NCBI GenBank assembly: GCA_934432885.1
Contig: CAKRYY010000001.1
Location: 60,316 to 124,315, forward strand
Direction of reading: 5' to 3'
Source: an uncultured Lachnospiraceae bacterium
GTDB taxonomy: Bacteria > Bacillota > Clostridia > Lachnospirales > Lachnospiraceae
Length of the DNA: 64,000 nucleotides
Shown here: in pieces, positions 51,337 to 60,693 of the stretch
How the letters are laid out: every line of letters begins with the position of its first letter
Position numbering within the stretch: the stretch's first letter is position 1
The notes under the pieces: model-generated
Seen by the model: only the letters and a program-made list of their open reading frames with translations
Database searches by the model: none
Told to the model about the DNA's origin: nothing
Made by a program: the position numbers and the translations under genes

Positions 51337-52638
51337 ATGGATGGGATGTTATCTCAGGATGAGATAAATGCCCTTTTGAGTGGTGTAGATACCAGCAGCT
51401 CAAATGATACGCCCGCTGCACCAGAACCGGAAAGCACACCACAGGAAAGCGCATCGTCAGACAGCACCTCAGCAGCCACATCGGTGGGAGCAGATGAGAT
51501 TGACGATTCCTTGCTTACTCCGGAGGAAAGGGATGCAATCGGGGAAATTGCAAACATCAGCATGGGTTCATCAGCAACAACCCTGTATTCCCTGGTAAAC
51601 CGAAAAGTAAACATAACAACACCCGTTGTATCATTGGCAAATTGGAATACAATGATAGCGGAATATGAAAGACCTTGTGTTTTCATTCAGATTAAATATA
51701 CGCAGGGACTTGAAGGAAGCAACATCCTGATTATGAAGGAAAGGGATGTGCAGATTATTACCGACCTTATGATGGGCGGTGATGGTACGAATGTAGGAGG
51801 GGAACTTGGAGAACTGCATCTGAGCGCCATTTCAGAAGCAATGAATCAGATGATGGGCTCCTCAGCGACATCACTTTCTACGATGCTGGGAAAATTGATT
51901 GACATCAGTCCACCAGAGGCGAGTCTCGTCGATTTAACAGAGCTGAAAAAACCCGGAGAAATTGCAGATTATCTGGAAGGAACCTTCTGTAAGATTGCAT
52001 TTTCAATGCAGATTGAGGATTTGGTAGACAGTACAATCCTGCAATTATATCCGATTGACTTTGCAAAGTCTTTATATGCGACATTTATGAATCAGCAGCT
52101 TGGAGGCATGGCACAGGAATCCGAACCGGCTCCTGCACCAGCACCAGCGCCGGAACCGCAGCCCTACGTGGCACCGCAGGTAGAAGCGCAGCCACAGATG
52201 CAGATGGGCATGCAGCCACAGATGCAAATGGGAATGCCGCAGATGCAAATGGGTATGCAGCCACAGATGCAGATGGGAATGCCGCAGATGCAGATGGGCA
52301 TGCCACAGATGCAGATGATGCCACAGATGGCACCACAGCAGATGCCGAATGTACAGCCTGCTCAGTTCCAGAACTTTGCTGGAAATTATGCAGCGCCGGG
52401 TACGCCGGAAAACATTGGCCTGATTATGGATGTGCCGCTTGAGGTTACAGTAGAGCTTGGCAGGACGACCAAGTCGATTTCAGAAATTCTGGACTTTGCA
52501 CCTGGTACAATCATAGAACTTGATAAGATTGCAGGCGAACCGATAGACGTTTTGGTAAATGGAAAGTTTGTTGCCAAAGGTGAAGTCGTTGTCATTGAAG
52601 AAAGCTTTGGAATTCGTGTAACGGAAATTATAAAGTAG
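51337..52638 (+). CDS. fliY: Flagellar motor switch phosphatase FliY (FliN homologue)
   Basis: A 433-residue C-ring protein. It starts with a FliM-like CheY-P-binding helix (MLSQDEINALLSG), then a Ser/Ala/Pro linker, a CheC-like phosphatase domain with two ExxN-type sites (AIGEIANISMGSSATTLYSL and LHLSAISEAMNQMMGSSATS) and a C-terminal FliN/SpoA domain (LEVTVELGRTTKSISEILDF). Between them is a Pro-rich stretch and a Met/Gln repeat (residues about 285-332). It should dephosphorylate CheY-P at the motor and build the C-ring with FliM. The repeat is not typical for the family. Confidence 0.94.
   Translation: MDGMLSQDEINALLSGVDTSSSNDTPAAPEPESTPQESASSDSTSAATSVGADEIDDSLLTPEERDAIGEIANISMGSSATTLYSLVNRKVNITTPVVSLANWNTMIAEYERPCVFIQIKYTQGLEGSNILIMKERDVQIITDLMMGGDGTNVGGELGELHLSAISEAMNQMMGSSATSLSTMLGKLIDISPPEASLVDLTELKKPGEIADYLEGTFCKIAFSMQIEDLVDSTILQLYPIDFAKSLYATFMNQQLGGMAQESEPAPAPAPAPEPQPYVAPQVEAQPQMQMGMQPQMQMGMPQMQMGMQPQMQMGMPQMQMGMPQMQMMPQMAPQQMPNVQPAQFQNFAGNYAAPGTPENIGLIMDVPLEVTVELGRTTKSISEILDFAPGTIIELDKIAGEPIDVLVNGKFVAKGEVVVIEESFGIRVTEIIK
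52189..52335 (+). repeat. QPQMQMGM-type tandem repeats in fliY
   Basis: About six units of PQMQMGM, alternating with QPQMQMGM, are encoded by near-identical CAG/ATG-rich DNA (unit CAGATGCAGATGGG). The encoded segment is a flexible, oxidisable Met-rich linker. The repeat is suited to copy-number change by slippage. Confidence 0.9.
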
Positions 52639-52656
52639 AACACAGGAGTGAATAAA

Positions 52657-53019
52657 ATGGCGAAAAATATTTTAATTTGCGATGATGCAGCATTTATGCG
52701 TATGATGATTAAGGACATCCTGACAAAAAACGGATACAATGTTGTAGGAGAAGCAGAAAACGGATTAAAGGCTGTTGAAAAGTACAATGAAGTAAAACCG
52801 GATCTGGTATTGATGGATATTACCATGCCGGAGATGGATGGAATTCAGGCACTGAAAAAAATCAAAGCAGGCGATCCGAGCGCTGTCGTAATCATGTGTT
52901 CTGCAATGGGTCAGCAGGCTATGGTTATTGAGTCCATTCAGGCGGGAGCTAAGGACTTTATTGTAAAACCGTTCCAGGCAGATCGTGTTCTGGAAGCGGT
53001 GAAAAAGGTTGTAGGATAA
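52657..53019 (+). CDS. cheY: Chemotaxis response regulator CheY
   Basis: A 120-residue single-domain receiver: acidic pocket ICDDAAFMR, phospho-acceptor Asp54 in VLMDITMPEMDG, switch Ser in MCSAMGQ and Lys in FIVKPFQ. Phosphorylated by CheA (62.5 kb) it binds the N-terminal helices of FliM and FliY. ATG 52657 lies 8 nt after AGGAG; the GTG at 52648 is within that RBS region. Embedded in the export/switch genes between fliY and fliO. Confidence 0.96.
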   Translation: MAKNILICDDAAFMRMMIKDILTKNGYNVVGEAENGLKAVEKYNEVKPDLVLMDITMPEMDGIQALKKIKAGDPSAVVIMCSAMGQQAMVIESIQAGAKDFIVKPFQADRVLEAVKKVVG

Positions 53020-53020
53020 T

Positions 53021-53383
53021 ATGCTGCTTACGTATGGGAGCGGATTGGATGCTTTTATCCAGTTCGTAACGGTGCTGGCACTTTTTTGCATTGTTCTGGT
53101 GCTTACTTATGTTACGACGCGTTATATTGCAAACCTTCAGAAGTTAAAGCAGGAGGGAACCAATATTGCAGTAACGGAAACCTGTAGAATTGCACCGAAT
53201 AAATATGTTCAGATTGTGAAGCTGGGTGACCGCTATGTCGCAGTTGCAGTATGCAGGGACAGCGTTACAAAGCTTTGTGAACTGACTGAGGAGGAACTTA
53301 CGATTCCTTCCCAGCCCAAAGACAGCACATTCTCTTTTGCCCAGATATTGGAAAGAGCAAAACAGAAGAGACAGAAAAAGTAG
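53021..53383 (+). CDS. fliO: Flagellar biosynthetic protein FliO
   Basis: A 120-residue protein with one N-terminal membrane helix (FVTVLALFCIVLVLTYVTTR) and a small cytoplasmic domain (VTETCRIAPNKYVQIVKLGD, RYVAVAV). FliO helps assemble the FliP ring. The call combines this layout with its place directly upstream of fliP. Confidence 0.87.
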   Translation: MLLTYGSGLDAFIQFVTVLALFCIVLVLTYVTTRYIANLQKLKQEGTNIAVTETCRIAPNKYVQIVKLGDRYVAVAVCRDSVTKLCELTEEELTIPSQPKDSTFSFAQILERAKQKRQKK

Positions 53384-53390
53384 GCACATT

Positions 53391-54281
53391 ATGATGAAGA
53401 AATATTTTCAGGGAAAGCAAACATTGCTTCTGGTATGCCTGCTGTTGGTAGCAGGCATATTGTTTTTAAACTGTTCTGTTTCTGTAAAGGCAGCGGAACA
53501 GACGCCCTTTTTTGACAGAGGGGAAAGTAATTTAACAGGGACAGACGATACCCGTACCAATATTGAAGAGCCGGGCGCTTCCAGAGATGCTGATGAATTA
53601 AAGGAGCTCAATGTTGCCAACAATCTGACCATTACCTATGACAATGGAAACGGCAATGTCGCAGGGCCGGTCAGAATTCTGATTACGCTGACGATGATTG
53701 CGCTTGCGCCGATTCTGATTATCATGCTGACCTCGTTTACGCGGATTATTATTGTACTGCATTTTACGCGGACGGCATTGAACACGCAGACAGCGCCTCC
53801 CAATCAGGTATTGATTGGACTTGCCCTGTTTTTGACCTTCTTTATTATGCACCCTGTTATAACACAGATTAACGAAGAAGCGATAAAACCCTTTGACAGA
53901 GGCGAGATTACGCAGGAAGAAGCACTGGAAACCGGCATGGAACCGCTTCGTGAATTTATGTATGGACAGACGCAGGTCAAGGATGTGCGCCTGTTTATGG
54001 AGATTGCAGATCAGGAGTGGGATGGCAGCCTTTCGGGGATTCCGTCTTCTGTACTGATTCCAAGCTTTATCATCAGTGAACTTCGGACGGCGTTTATCAT
54101 TGGATTTTTGATTTATATACCATTTATTGTAATTGATATGGTGGTGGCTTCTGCCCTTATGAGTATGGGTATGATGATGCTTCCGCCGACAACGATTTCC
54201 ATGCCGTTTAAAATACTGCTGTTTATTCTTGCAGATGGATGGAATCTGGTGATTGGCAGTCTTGTCAAGACCTTTTACTGA
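53391..54281 (+). CDS. fliP: Flagellar export protein FliP
   Basis: A 296-residue core export-gate protein. It begins with a cleavable-type signal (QTLLLVCLLLVAGILFLNCS, then VKAAEQ) and a periplasmic part, then FliP helices with LTSFTRIIIVLHFTRTALNT, GLALFLTFFIMHPV and IDMVVASALMSMGMMMLPPT. With FliQ and FliR it forms the export channel. Start was set at the ATGATG pair at 53391/53394; the upstream extension overlaps fliO. Confidence 0.95.
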   Translation: MMKKYFQGKQTLLLVCLLLVAGILFLNCSVSVKAAEQTPFFDRGESNLTGTDDTRTNIEEPGASRDADELKELNVANNLTITYDNGNGNVAGPVRILITLTMIALAPILIIMLTSFTRIIIVLHFTRTALNTQTAPPNQVLIGLALFLTFFIMHPVITQINEEAIKPFDRGEITQEEALETGMEPLREFMYGQTQVKDVRLFMEIADQEWDGSLSGIPSSVLIPSFIISELRTAFIIGFLIYIPFIVIDMVVASALMSMGMMMLPPTTISMPFKILLFILADGWNLVIGSLVKTFY

Positions 54282-54304
54282 CAAGTCTGAACAGGAGGAA
54301 AAAG

Positions 54305-54574
54305 ATGACTGTCGATACCGTGACAGCGATTGCACGGGAAGCGCTGTATCTGATTATTAAGACTTCAGCGCCGATACTGATGATTTCCCTTGTAATCGGT
54401 CTTATTATCAGTGTGTTTCAGACAGCGACATCCATTCAGGAGCAGACACTTACCTTTGTACCAAAGATTATCTGTGTGTTTTTGGGATTGATGTTGTTTG
54501 GACATTGGATTTTGAATTCCATTGTGGATTACATGGTGGAGCTTTGGACAAATTTCAGTTTGTACATCAGGTAA
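54305..54574 (+). CDS. fliQ: Flagellar export protein FliQ
   Basis: An 89-residue protein of exact family length with two membrane helices and the motif GLIISVFQTATSIQEQTLTF. Four copies sit in the export gate. ATG 54305 follows AGGAGG by 6 nt; an upstream in-frame ATG (54239) lies inside fliP and has no RBS. Confidence 0.97.
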   Translation: MTVDTVTAIAREALYLIIKTSAPILMISLVIGLIISVFQTATSIQEQTLTFVPKIICVFLGLMLFGHWILNSIVDYMVELWTNFSLYIR

Positions 54575-54578
54575 ACGT

Positions 54579-55361
54579 ATGATAGAGTATAGGTTTTCTC
54601 TGGAGGAGCTGGAGTTCTTTCTCCTGATTCTGACGAGAACGACAAGCTTTATTTTCATAGCCCCCTTTTTTGGAATGAATAACACACCCGCGAGAGTAAA
54701 GATCGGTTTGGGATTTTTTATATCCCTGCTTCTTTATCACACCTCGGTTCCGCATGCGGCGCTGTCTTACCAGACGGTGTGGGGATATGGAATCATTGTG
54801 ATGAAGGAAGTCATGACCGGTCTTTTCATTGGCTTTGGCGCGCAGCTTTGTACGACGGTCGTTATCTTTGCCGGTATGATTATCGATATGAACATTGGTC
54901 TGTCGATGGTTACGATGATGGACCCGACAACAAAGGAAAATACCAGTATTACCGGTATGTTTTTACAGTACACGACGCTGCTTATGCTGCTGGTCAGTGG
55001 TATGTATGAATATCTGCTGCGGGCATTTGTAGACACCTACCGTCTGATTCCGATTAACGGTGCGGTGTTTGATACAGATCATCTGATAGCCAGTATGATA
55101 CAATTCTTATCAGAATATATCATAATCGGCTTTCGAATCTGCCTTCCGGTGTTTGCCGTCGTCATGATTCTGAATGCAGTGCTTGGAATTCTTGCGAAGG
55201 TTGCGCCGCAGATGAATATGTTTTCTGTCGGAATTCAGTTAAAGATTCTGCTTGGTCTTATGACCCTGTTTCTTACAGTGGCAATGCTGCCGGGCGCAGC
55301 GGATTTCATTTTCCAGGAAGTTAAAGTCATGGTGACAAGAATCACGGAGGGATTGATGTGA
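54579..55361 (+). CDS. fliR: Flagellar export protein FliR
   Basis: A 260-residue membrane protein with about six helices, completing the FliP-FliQ-FliR gate. Typical blocks are LLILTRTTSFIFIAPFFGMN, GLFIGFGAQLCTTVVIFAG and MNMFSVGIQLKILLGLMTLF. It starts 4 bp after fliQ and ends in a GTGA overlap with flhB. Confidence 0.95.
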   Translation: MIEYRFSLEELEFFLLILTRTTSFIFIAPFFGMNNTPARVKIGLGFFISLLLYHTSVPHAALSYQTVWGYGIIVMKEVMTGLFIGFGAQLCTTVVIFAGMIIDMNIGLSMVTMMDPTTKENTSITGMFLQYTTLLMLLVSGMYEYLLRAFVDTYRLIPINGAVFDTDHLIASMIQFLSEYIIIGFRICLPVFAVVMILNAVLGILAKVAPQMNMFSVGIQLKILLGLMTLFLTVAMLPGAADFIFQEVKVMVTRITEGLM

Positions 55362-56470
55362 TACTAGCCTATGAACTCCAGTTTTTTGCAAAGGATGGGC
55401 CCGGTGGGGAAAAAACCGAGGACGCAACGCCTAAAAAACTGGAAGATGCCAGAAAGGAAGGGCAGGTTGCCAAATCCAGAGAGGTTGGACTGGGACTCAG
55501 CCTGCTTGCCATGTTTTTGATGCTGAAGGCTGTTTGTGGCTGGATTGGGAAACGTTTTATTGAATGTTTTTCCATGATTTATTATAAAATTCCGGATGCA
55601 GTAACGCTGCCGGGGAGTACAATTCCGGTAACTACGCTGGAAGCAATTTTGCGAAACACCATGTTGCGAACCCTGCTTTTACTTGCCCCCTTTTTATTGG
55701 TGGGCTTTGTGGTTGCTTTCATTGGTGATGTTATTCAGGTTGGATGGAAGGTAACCTATAAGCCGCTTCAACCGAAATTCAATAAAATGAATCCGGTCAG
55801 CGGAATGAAAAAGATTATTTCAGGGCGTTCTATTTTGGAGCTGGCAAAGGCAATCATTAAAATCGGACTGATTGGGATGCTGGTTTATCAGACCCTGAAA
55901 AACCAGATTGGCAGCATTTTATTGATGTACGATATGCCATTGATGCAGGCGGTGACGCTGACAGGCAATATCGTAATTGATTTGGGAATAAAGATTTCCG
56001 TATTTTATATGGTCATAGCAGGACTTGACTTCCTCTATCAGAAGTGGAAGTTTAAGGAAGATATGAAGATGACCAAACAGGAAGTAAAGGAAGAAATGAA
56101 AAATGCGGAAGGAGATCCGCAGATTAAGGGAAAAATCCGGCAGCGTATGCGTGAGGCGTCCAGACGGCGTATGATGCAGGCAGTGCCGGAGGCGGATGTG
56201 GTAATTACGAACCCGACGCATTTTGCTGTGGCAATCAAATATGACGCTGATAATTATGCGGCGCCGATGGTTACAGCAAAGGGAGAGGACTTTCTTGCAC
56301 AGAAAATCAAGGAAGCCGCGCGGGAAGCGGGTGTTGAGATTGTGGAGAACAAGCCGCTTGCCCGGATGCTGTATGCAAATGTAGAAATTGGCGAACTCGT
56401 ACCGCCGGAGCTGTATCAGGCGGTAGCTGAGGTGCTTGCGATGGTATATCATGCGCAGGGACGTGCCTGA
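55358..56470 (+). CDS. flhB: Flagellar export switch protein FlhB
   Basis: A 370-residue protein with four membrane helices and a cytoplasmic autocleaving domain. The self-cleavage motif NPTH is present in VVITNPTHFAVAIKYD, followed by VEIVENKPLARMLY; the EDATPKKLEDARKEGQVAKS N-terminal motif is also clear. FlhB switches export from hook to filament after FliK signals. GTG start 55358, overlapping fliR by 4 nt. Confidence 0.97.
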   Translation: MILAYELQFFAKDGPGGEKTEDATPKKLEDARKEGQVAKSREVGLGLSLLAMFLMLKAVCGWIGKRFIECFSMIYYKIPDAVTLPGSTIPVTTLEAILRNTMLRTLLLLAPFLLVGFVVAFIGDVIQVGWKVTYKPLQPKFNKMNPVSGMKKIISGRSILELAKAIIKIGLIGMLVYQTLKNQIGSILLMYDMPLMQAVTLTGNIVIDLGIKISVFYMVIAGLDFLYQKWKFKEDMKMTKQEVKEEMKNAEGDPQIKGKIRQRMREASRRRMMQAVPEADVVITNPTHFAVAIKYDADNYAAPMVTAKGEDFLAQKIKEAAREAGVEIVENKPLARMLYANVEIGELVPPELYQAVAEVLAMVYHAQGRA

Positions 56471-56521
56471 AGGATAGCAATATAAAAGAAAGCAGAAAGA
56501 GATGGAAAGGAGGATGCGACA

Positions 56522-58555
56522 GTGAAAAAAGCGGATATTGGCGTTGCGTTATATGTACTGGCAGCTTTTGTTATGCTGATTGTTCCTGTTTCCTCATGGC
56601 TTCTTGACATTCTGCTTGCATTTAATATTTCAGTTGCATTTGTCATCATGTTTGGCTGTATGTTTGCCAAGGAAGTGCTGGAGATGTCGTTTTTCCCGAC
56701 GATTTTGCTGTTTACGACGATTTTCAGGATTGCGCTGAATGTATCTTCTACAAGATTGATTCTTTCTACCGGAAATCCCGGAAACGTAGTACAGGTTTTC
56801 GGAAACTTCGTAGGCGGCGGCGATCTGGTAATCGGCATCATCGTATTTATCATCCTGATTATCGTACAGTTTATGGTAATCAACAAAGGTTCGGAGCGTG
56901 TTGCTGAGGTAACGGCAAGATTTACACTGGATGCTATGCCCGGTAAGCAGATGGCAATTGATGCCGATTTGAATACGGGTGCGATTACCGATGAAGAGGC
57001 GAAGCGCCGCAGAGAGAAGATTCAGGAGGAATCCAGCTTCTTCGGTTCTATGGATGGTGCTGTGAAGTATGTTAAGGGAGATGCGACGGCAGGACTTTTA
57101 ATTTCAGCCGTTAATATTTTCGGCGGCATTGCGATGGGCGTTCTGCGGCAGGGGATGGATATTTCCGCTGCACTTGATAAATACACGATTCTGACAATCG
57201 GTGATGGTCTGGTCAGCCAGATACCTTCGCTTCTGATTTCACTTTCTACCGGTATTCTGGTAACGAAGGGCTCTAAGGATGCTGATTTTGGTACAGTTTT
57301 GGTCAGCCAGCTTTTTGGTGTTCCCAAGGTACTCTATTTTGTGGGAAGCACGATTGCTGCGCTCGGTATTCTGACGCCTTTAAATACAGTGCTTTTCCTT
57401 GTACTTGGCTTTTCCTTTATCATAGCGGCAAGAATCATGTCCGGTACGATAGAGACTGCAAAGATAGATCATCAGATGGAAGCAGAGGAGGCGGCTGCGG
57501 AGGAAATCCGTCAGCCGGAAAATGTGACCTCGCTTTTACAGGTAGACCCAATCGAGCTGGAATTTGGTTATGGAATCATTCCGCTTGCGGATGTAAATCA
57601 GGGCGGAGATTTGCTGGATCGTGTCGTTATGATTCGTCGGCAGATTGCGCTTGAGCTTGGTATGGTAGTACCGATTATCCGTCTGCGTGATAATATCCAG
57701 TTAAATCCAAACCAGTATATTATTAAAATCAAGGGAATTCAGGTCAGTGAGGGCGAAATCCTGTTTGACCATTATATGGCTATGAATCCAGGCTATGTGG
57801 AGGAGGAAATTACAGGAATTCCTACCTTTGAGCCGTCCTTCCACCTGCCGGCAATCTGGATTACTGAAAATCAGAGAGAGCGTGCGGAGAGTGCGGGCTA
57901 TACAGTAGTAGACCCACCGTCTATCATAGCAACGCATCTGACAGAGGTAATCAGGCAGCATATTGCAGAGCTGCTTTCCAGACAGGATGTGCAGAGTCTT
58001 GTCAACAATGTCAAGGAAACCAATCCTGTGCTTGTGGACGAGCTGGTACCCAAGCTGCTTGGGCTTGGTGAGATTCAGAAGGTACTGCAGAATCTCTTAA
58101 AAGAAGGTATTTCTATCAGAGACCTTCAGACTATTTTCGAAACGCTGGCAGATTATGCGCCGACGACACGGGATACGGATATTTTGACGGAGTATGCAAG
58201 ACAGTCGCTAAAGAGAGCGATTTCGAGCAAGTTTTTCCCTGCCAATGAGACGACAAGCGTCGTTACGCTGGATCCTAAGATTGAACAGGAAATTATGGCG
58301 AGCGTAAAACAGACGGAGCAGGGCGCATATCTGACGCTGGATCCGGACAGAACCAAGAAGATTATAGCCTCTGTTGAGAAGGAGGTTAAAAAGCTGGAAG
58401 AGCTTGGAAAGAGTCCGATTGTGATTACTTCGCCGATTGTGCGTATGTATTTTAAGCGGCTGACAGAGGACTACATCAAGGATCTGATCGTCGTTTCCTA
58501 TAATGAAATTGAGTCAAACATTGAATTACAATCTGTTGGGATGGTGACCGCATAA
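56522..58555 (+). CDS. flhA: Flagellar export protein FlhA
   Basis: A 677-residue export-gate protein: about eight membrane helices (residues 1-315; FHIPEP-loop region seen as TARFTLDAMPGKQMAIDADL) and a cytoplasmic docking domain (FGYGIIPLADVNQGGDLLDR, AGYTVVDPPSIIATHLTEVI). GTG start at 56522 follows AGGAGG by 8 nt. It shares one base with flhF (TAATG). Confidence 0.97.
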   Translation: MKKADIGVALYVLAAFVMLIVPVSSWLLDILLAFNISVAFVIMFGCMFAKEVLEMSFFPTILLFTTIFRIALNVSSTRLILSTGNPGNVVQVFGNFVGGGDLVIGIIVFIILIIVQFMVINKGSERVAEVTARFTLDAMPGKQMAIDADLNTGAITDEEAKRRREKIQEESSFFGSMDGAVKYVKGDATAGLLISAVNIFGGIAMGVLRQGMDISAALDKYTILTIGDGLVSQIPSLLISLSTGILVTKGSKDADFGTVLVSQLFGVPKVLYFVGSTIAALGILTPLNTVLFLVLGFSFIIAARIMSGTIETAKIDHQMEAEEAAAEEIRQPENVTSLLQVDPIELEFGYGIIPLADVNQGGDLLDRVVMIRRQIALELGMVVPIIRLRDNIQLNPNQYIIKIKGIQVSEGEILFDHYMAMNPGYVEEEITGIPTFEPSFHLPAIWITENQRERAESAGYTVVDPPSIIATHLTEVIRQHIAELLSRQDVQSLVNNVKETNPVLVDELVPKLLGLGEIQKVLQNLLKEGISIRDLQTIFETLADYAPTTRDTDILTEYARQSLKRAISSKFFPANETTSVVTLDPKIEQEIMASVKQTEQGAYLTLDPDRTKKIIASVEKEVKKLEELGKSPIVITSPIVRMYFKRLTEDYIKDLIVVSYNEIESNIELQSVGMVTA

Positions 58556-59760
58556 TGATTATCAAAAAATACCAGGCGAAAACAGAATCAGAAGCAGTAG
58601 AACAGGCAAAAAAAGAGCTTGGGCAGGGCGTTGTGATTCTGAATGTACGTGATGTGAAAAAGAAGGGGCTGTTTCGTTTCCTGAAACCGAAAACAGTGGA
58701 GGTTACAGTGGCACTGGAGGAGGAGACGGACAGGGCGCCAATTCGGAGAGAGGCTCCCAAGCAGGAAAAGCCGCCCGTAATGCCCAGAGAGACGCAGCCA
58801 TTAGAAGCCTTCCAGAAAGCAGAGACACAGCAGGCTGCACGCGGCAATGACCGTGCGATTGAAGAAAAGCTGGAAAATCTGCAGAGTCTTCTGGAAAAAC
58901 AGCTTCGTCCTGCGGAAGAAGAAAAAAAGGAAAAAGAGCCGGAGGAGATAGAAGAGGAAAAGGACGAAACAGTTGCATTTATGCAGCTTTTGTATAATAC
59001 GATGTTAGAAAATGAAGTCGATGAGAAGTATGCAAACCAGATTATCGACGAGATTGAAAAAAGCAGTAAGGCAAATATCCCTATGGATGCCATCTTATCC
59101 AATGTTTACCAGAAGATGATTCTGAAATTTGGAAAGCCGATGGAAATTGAGCCTGCAAAGCAGGGACCCAAGGTAATCTTTTTTATTGGACCGACTGGCG
59201 TAGGCAAGACGACCACCATTGCAAAGATTGCATCTAAATTCAGGGTGGATGAAAAGAAAAAGATCGTACTGCTTACGGCGGACACCTATCGAATTGCGGC
59301 AGCAGAGCAGCTTCGGACCTATGCGAATATTCTGGAGGTACCGTTCCGTATTATCTATTCGGTGGATGAGGTTTCAGAGGCACTTCGTACATTTGCAGAG
59401 TATGACTATATCCTGATAGATACGGCGGGACATTCCTATCATAATGAAGCACAGCGTGACAGTACGGCGCAGTTCTTACATTCGGTAGACGAGAGCGTGG
59501 AAAAAGAGGTTTTTTTGGTACTGAGCGCGACGACAAAATATAAGGATCTTGTAAACATTGCGGACACTTATCACGATATGACAGACTACAAGCTGATTTT
59601 TACCAAACTGGATGAAACAACGTCGTTTGGAAACCTGCTGAACCTGAAGTTGCACACAGGCGAACCGCTTTCCTATGTAACCTGTGGACAGAACGTACCG
59701 GACGATATTGAGCGCTTTAACCCGCAGAAAACGGTAAAGAAGCTGCTCGGTGGCAAATGA
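58555..59760 (+). CDS. flhF: Flagellar placement GTPase FlhF
   Basis: A 401-residue SRP-type GTPase. The N-terminal basic B domain (KKYQAKTESEAVEQAKKELG) and a variable Pro/Glu-rich region (residues about 60-145) precede the NG domain: G1 IFFIGPTGVGKTTTIAKIAS, DTYRIAAAEQLRTYA, G3 DTAGHSYHN and G4 TKLDET. It sets flagellar position/number together with the next gene FlhG. Confidence 0.95.
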   Translation: MIIKKYQAKTESEAVEQAKKELGQGVVILNVRDVKKKGLFRFLKPKTVEVTVALEEETDRAPIRREAPKQEKPPVMPRETQPLEAFQKAETQQAARGNDRAIEEKLENLQSLLEKQLRPAEEEKKEKEPEEIEEEKDETVAFMQLLYNTMLENEVDEKYANQIIDEIEKSSKANIPMDAILSNVYQKMILKFGKPMEIEPAKQGPKVIFFIGPTGVGKTTTIAKIASKFRVDEKKKIVLLTADTYRIAAAEQLRTYANILEVPFRIIYSVDEVSEALRTFAEYDYILIDTAGHSYHNEAQRDSTAQFLHSVDESVEKEVFLVLSATTKYKDLVNIADTYHDMTDYKLIFTKLDETTSFGNLLNLKLHTGEPLSYVTCGQNVPDDIERFNPQKTVKKLLGGK

Positions 59761-59775
59761 TGAGGAGATGACTGA

Positions 59776-60693
59776 ATGGATCAGGCAGAACAGTTACGGA
59801 ATATCATAAAATCAAATTCACAAAATGCAAAGCCGCTTGCGAGAATTATAACGGTAACCAGTGGAAAGGGCGGCGTAGGAAAATCCAATACCTCTATCAA
59901 TCTTGCAGTTCAGCTTAAACGTCTCGGCAAGAGAGTGATTATTCTGGATGCGGATTTTGGGCTTGCCAATATTGAGATTATGTTTGGCACGATGCCGAAA
60001 TTTAATTTGAGCGACCTGATTTATCAGGGAAAGAATATCCGCGACATCATTACCTGGGGACCGGGCGGCATTGGCTTTATTTCCGGAGGAAGCGGAATCG
60101 CAGGGCTGTCCAATTTAAGCAGGGACTACCTTGCCTATATCATACAGAATCTGTCGGAGCTGGATGCGATTGCCGATGTTATCATCATTGACACAGCGGC
60201 AGGCATTTCTGATGCTGTATTGGAATTTCTGGTGGCGAGCGGCGAGATACTGCTGGTAACGACGCCGGAGCCGACCTCTATTACAGATTCCTATTCGCTG
60301 CTTAAAGCATTGAACAATCATCCCAAGTTCATGCGTGAAAGCACGCAGATACGGATGGTTGCAAACCGTGTGGAAACGGCTGAGGAGGGTGAAAACCTTT
60401 TCCATAAGCTGGATACGGTAGTGGCAAGATACCTGCGCATGAAGATTCAGTATCTGGGAAGTGTGCCTTATGATACGCAGCTTTCCAGTGCAGTTATGCA
60501 GCAGATGCCGGTGTCTTTACAAAGCCCGAAGTCGAAGTCAGCGCATGCTTATGCAGAGATTGCGGCAAGGCTTTTGAACCGGGAACAGAATACGAACCAG
60601 GAAAGACATGGCATGGCTGCTTTTCTGGCACATATCGTAAGCGGTAAAAAAGGGGTAATATATGGGAACGGGTTTAGAAGAAAAGATCATTAA
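59776..60693 (+). CDS. flhG: Flagellar number regulator FlhG (MinD-like ATPase)
   Basis: A 305-residue ParA/MinD-type ATPase with the deviant Walker A TVTSGKGGVGKSNTSINLAV, Walker A' DADFGLANI and DTAAGISD. The N-terminus has the DQAEQLR motif that stimulates FlhF GTPase. It lacks a long C-terminal amphipathic extension in what I can see. Its last 32 nt overlap the start of the PilZ gene. Confidence 0.94.
   Translation: MDQAEQLRNIIKSNSQNAKPLARIITVTSGKGGVGKSNTSINLAVQLKRLGKRVIILDADFGLANIEIMFGTMPKFNLSDLIYQGKNIRDIITWGPGGIGFISGGSGIAGLSNLSRDYLAYIIQNLSELDAIADVIIIDTAAGISDAVLEFLVASGEILLVTTPEPTSITDSYSLLKALNNHPKFMRESTQIRMVANRVETAEEGENLFHKLDTVVARYLRMKIQYLGSVPYDTQLSSAVMQQMPVSLQSPKSKSAHAYAEIAARLLNREQNTNQERHGMAAFLAHIVSGKKGVIYGNGFRRKDH

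Noticed and set aside
52085..52336. Antisense open frame across the fliY repeat
   Set aside because: It is the mirror of the Met/Gln repeat, has no RBS and lies wholly within a clear gene.
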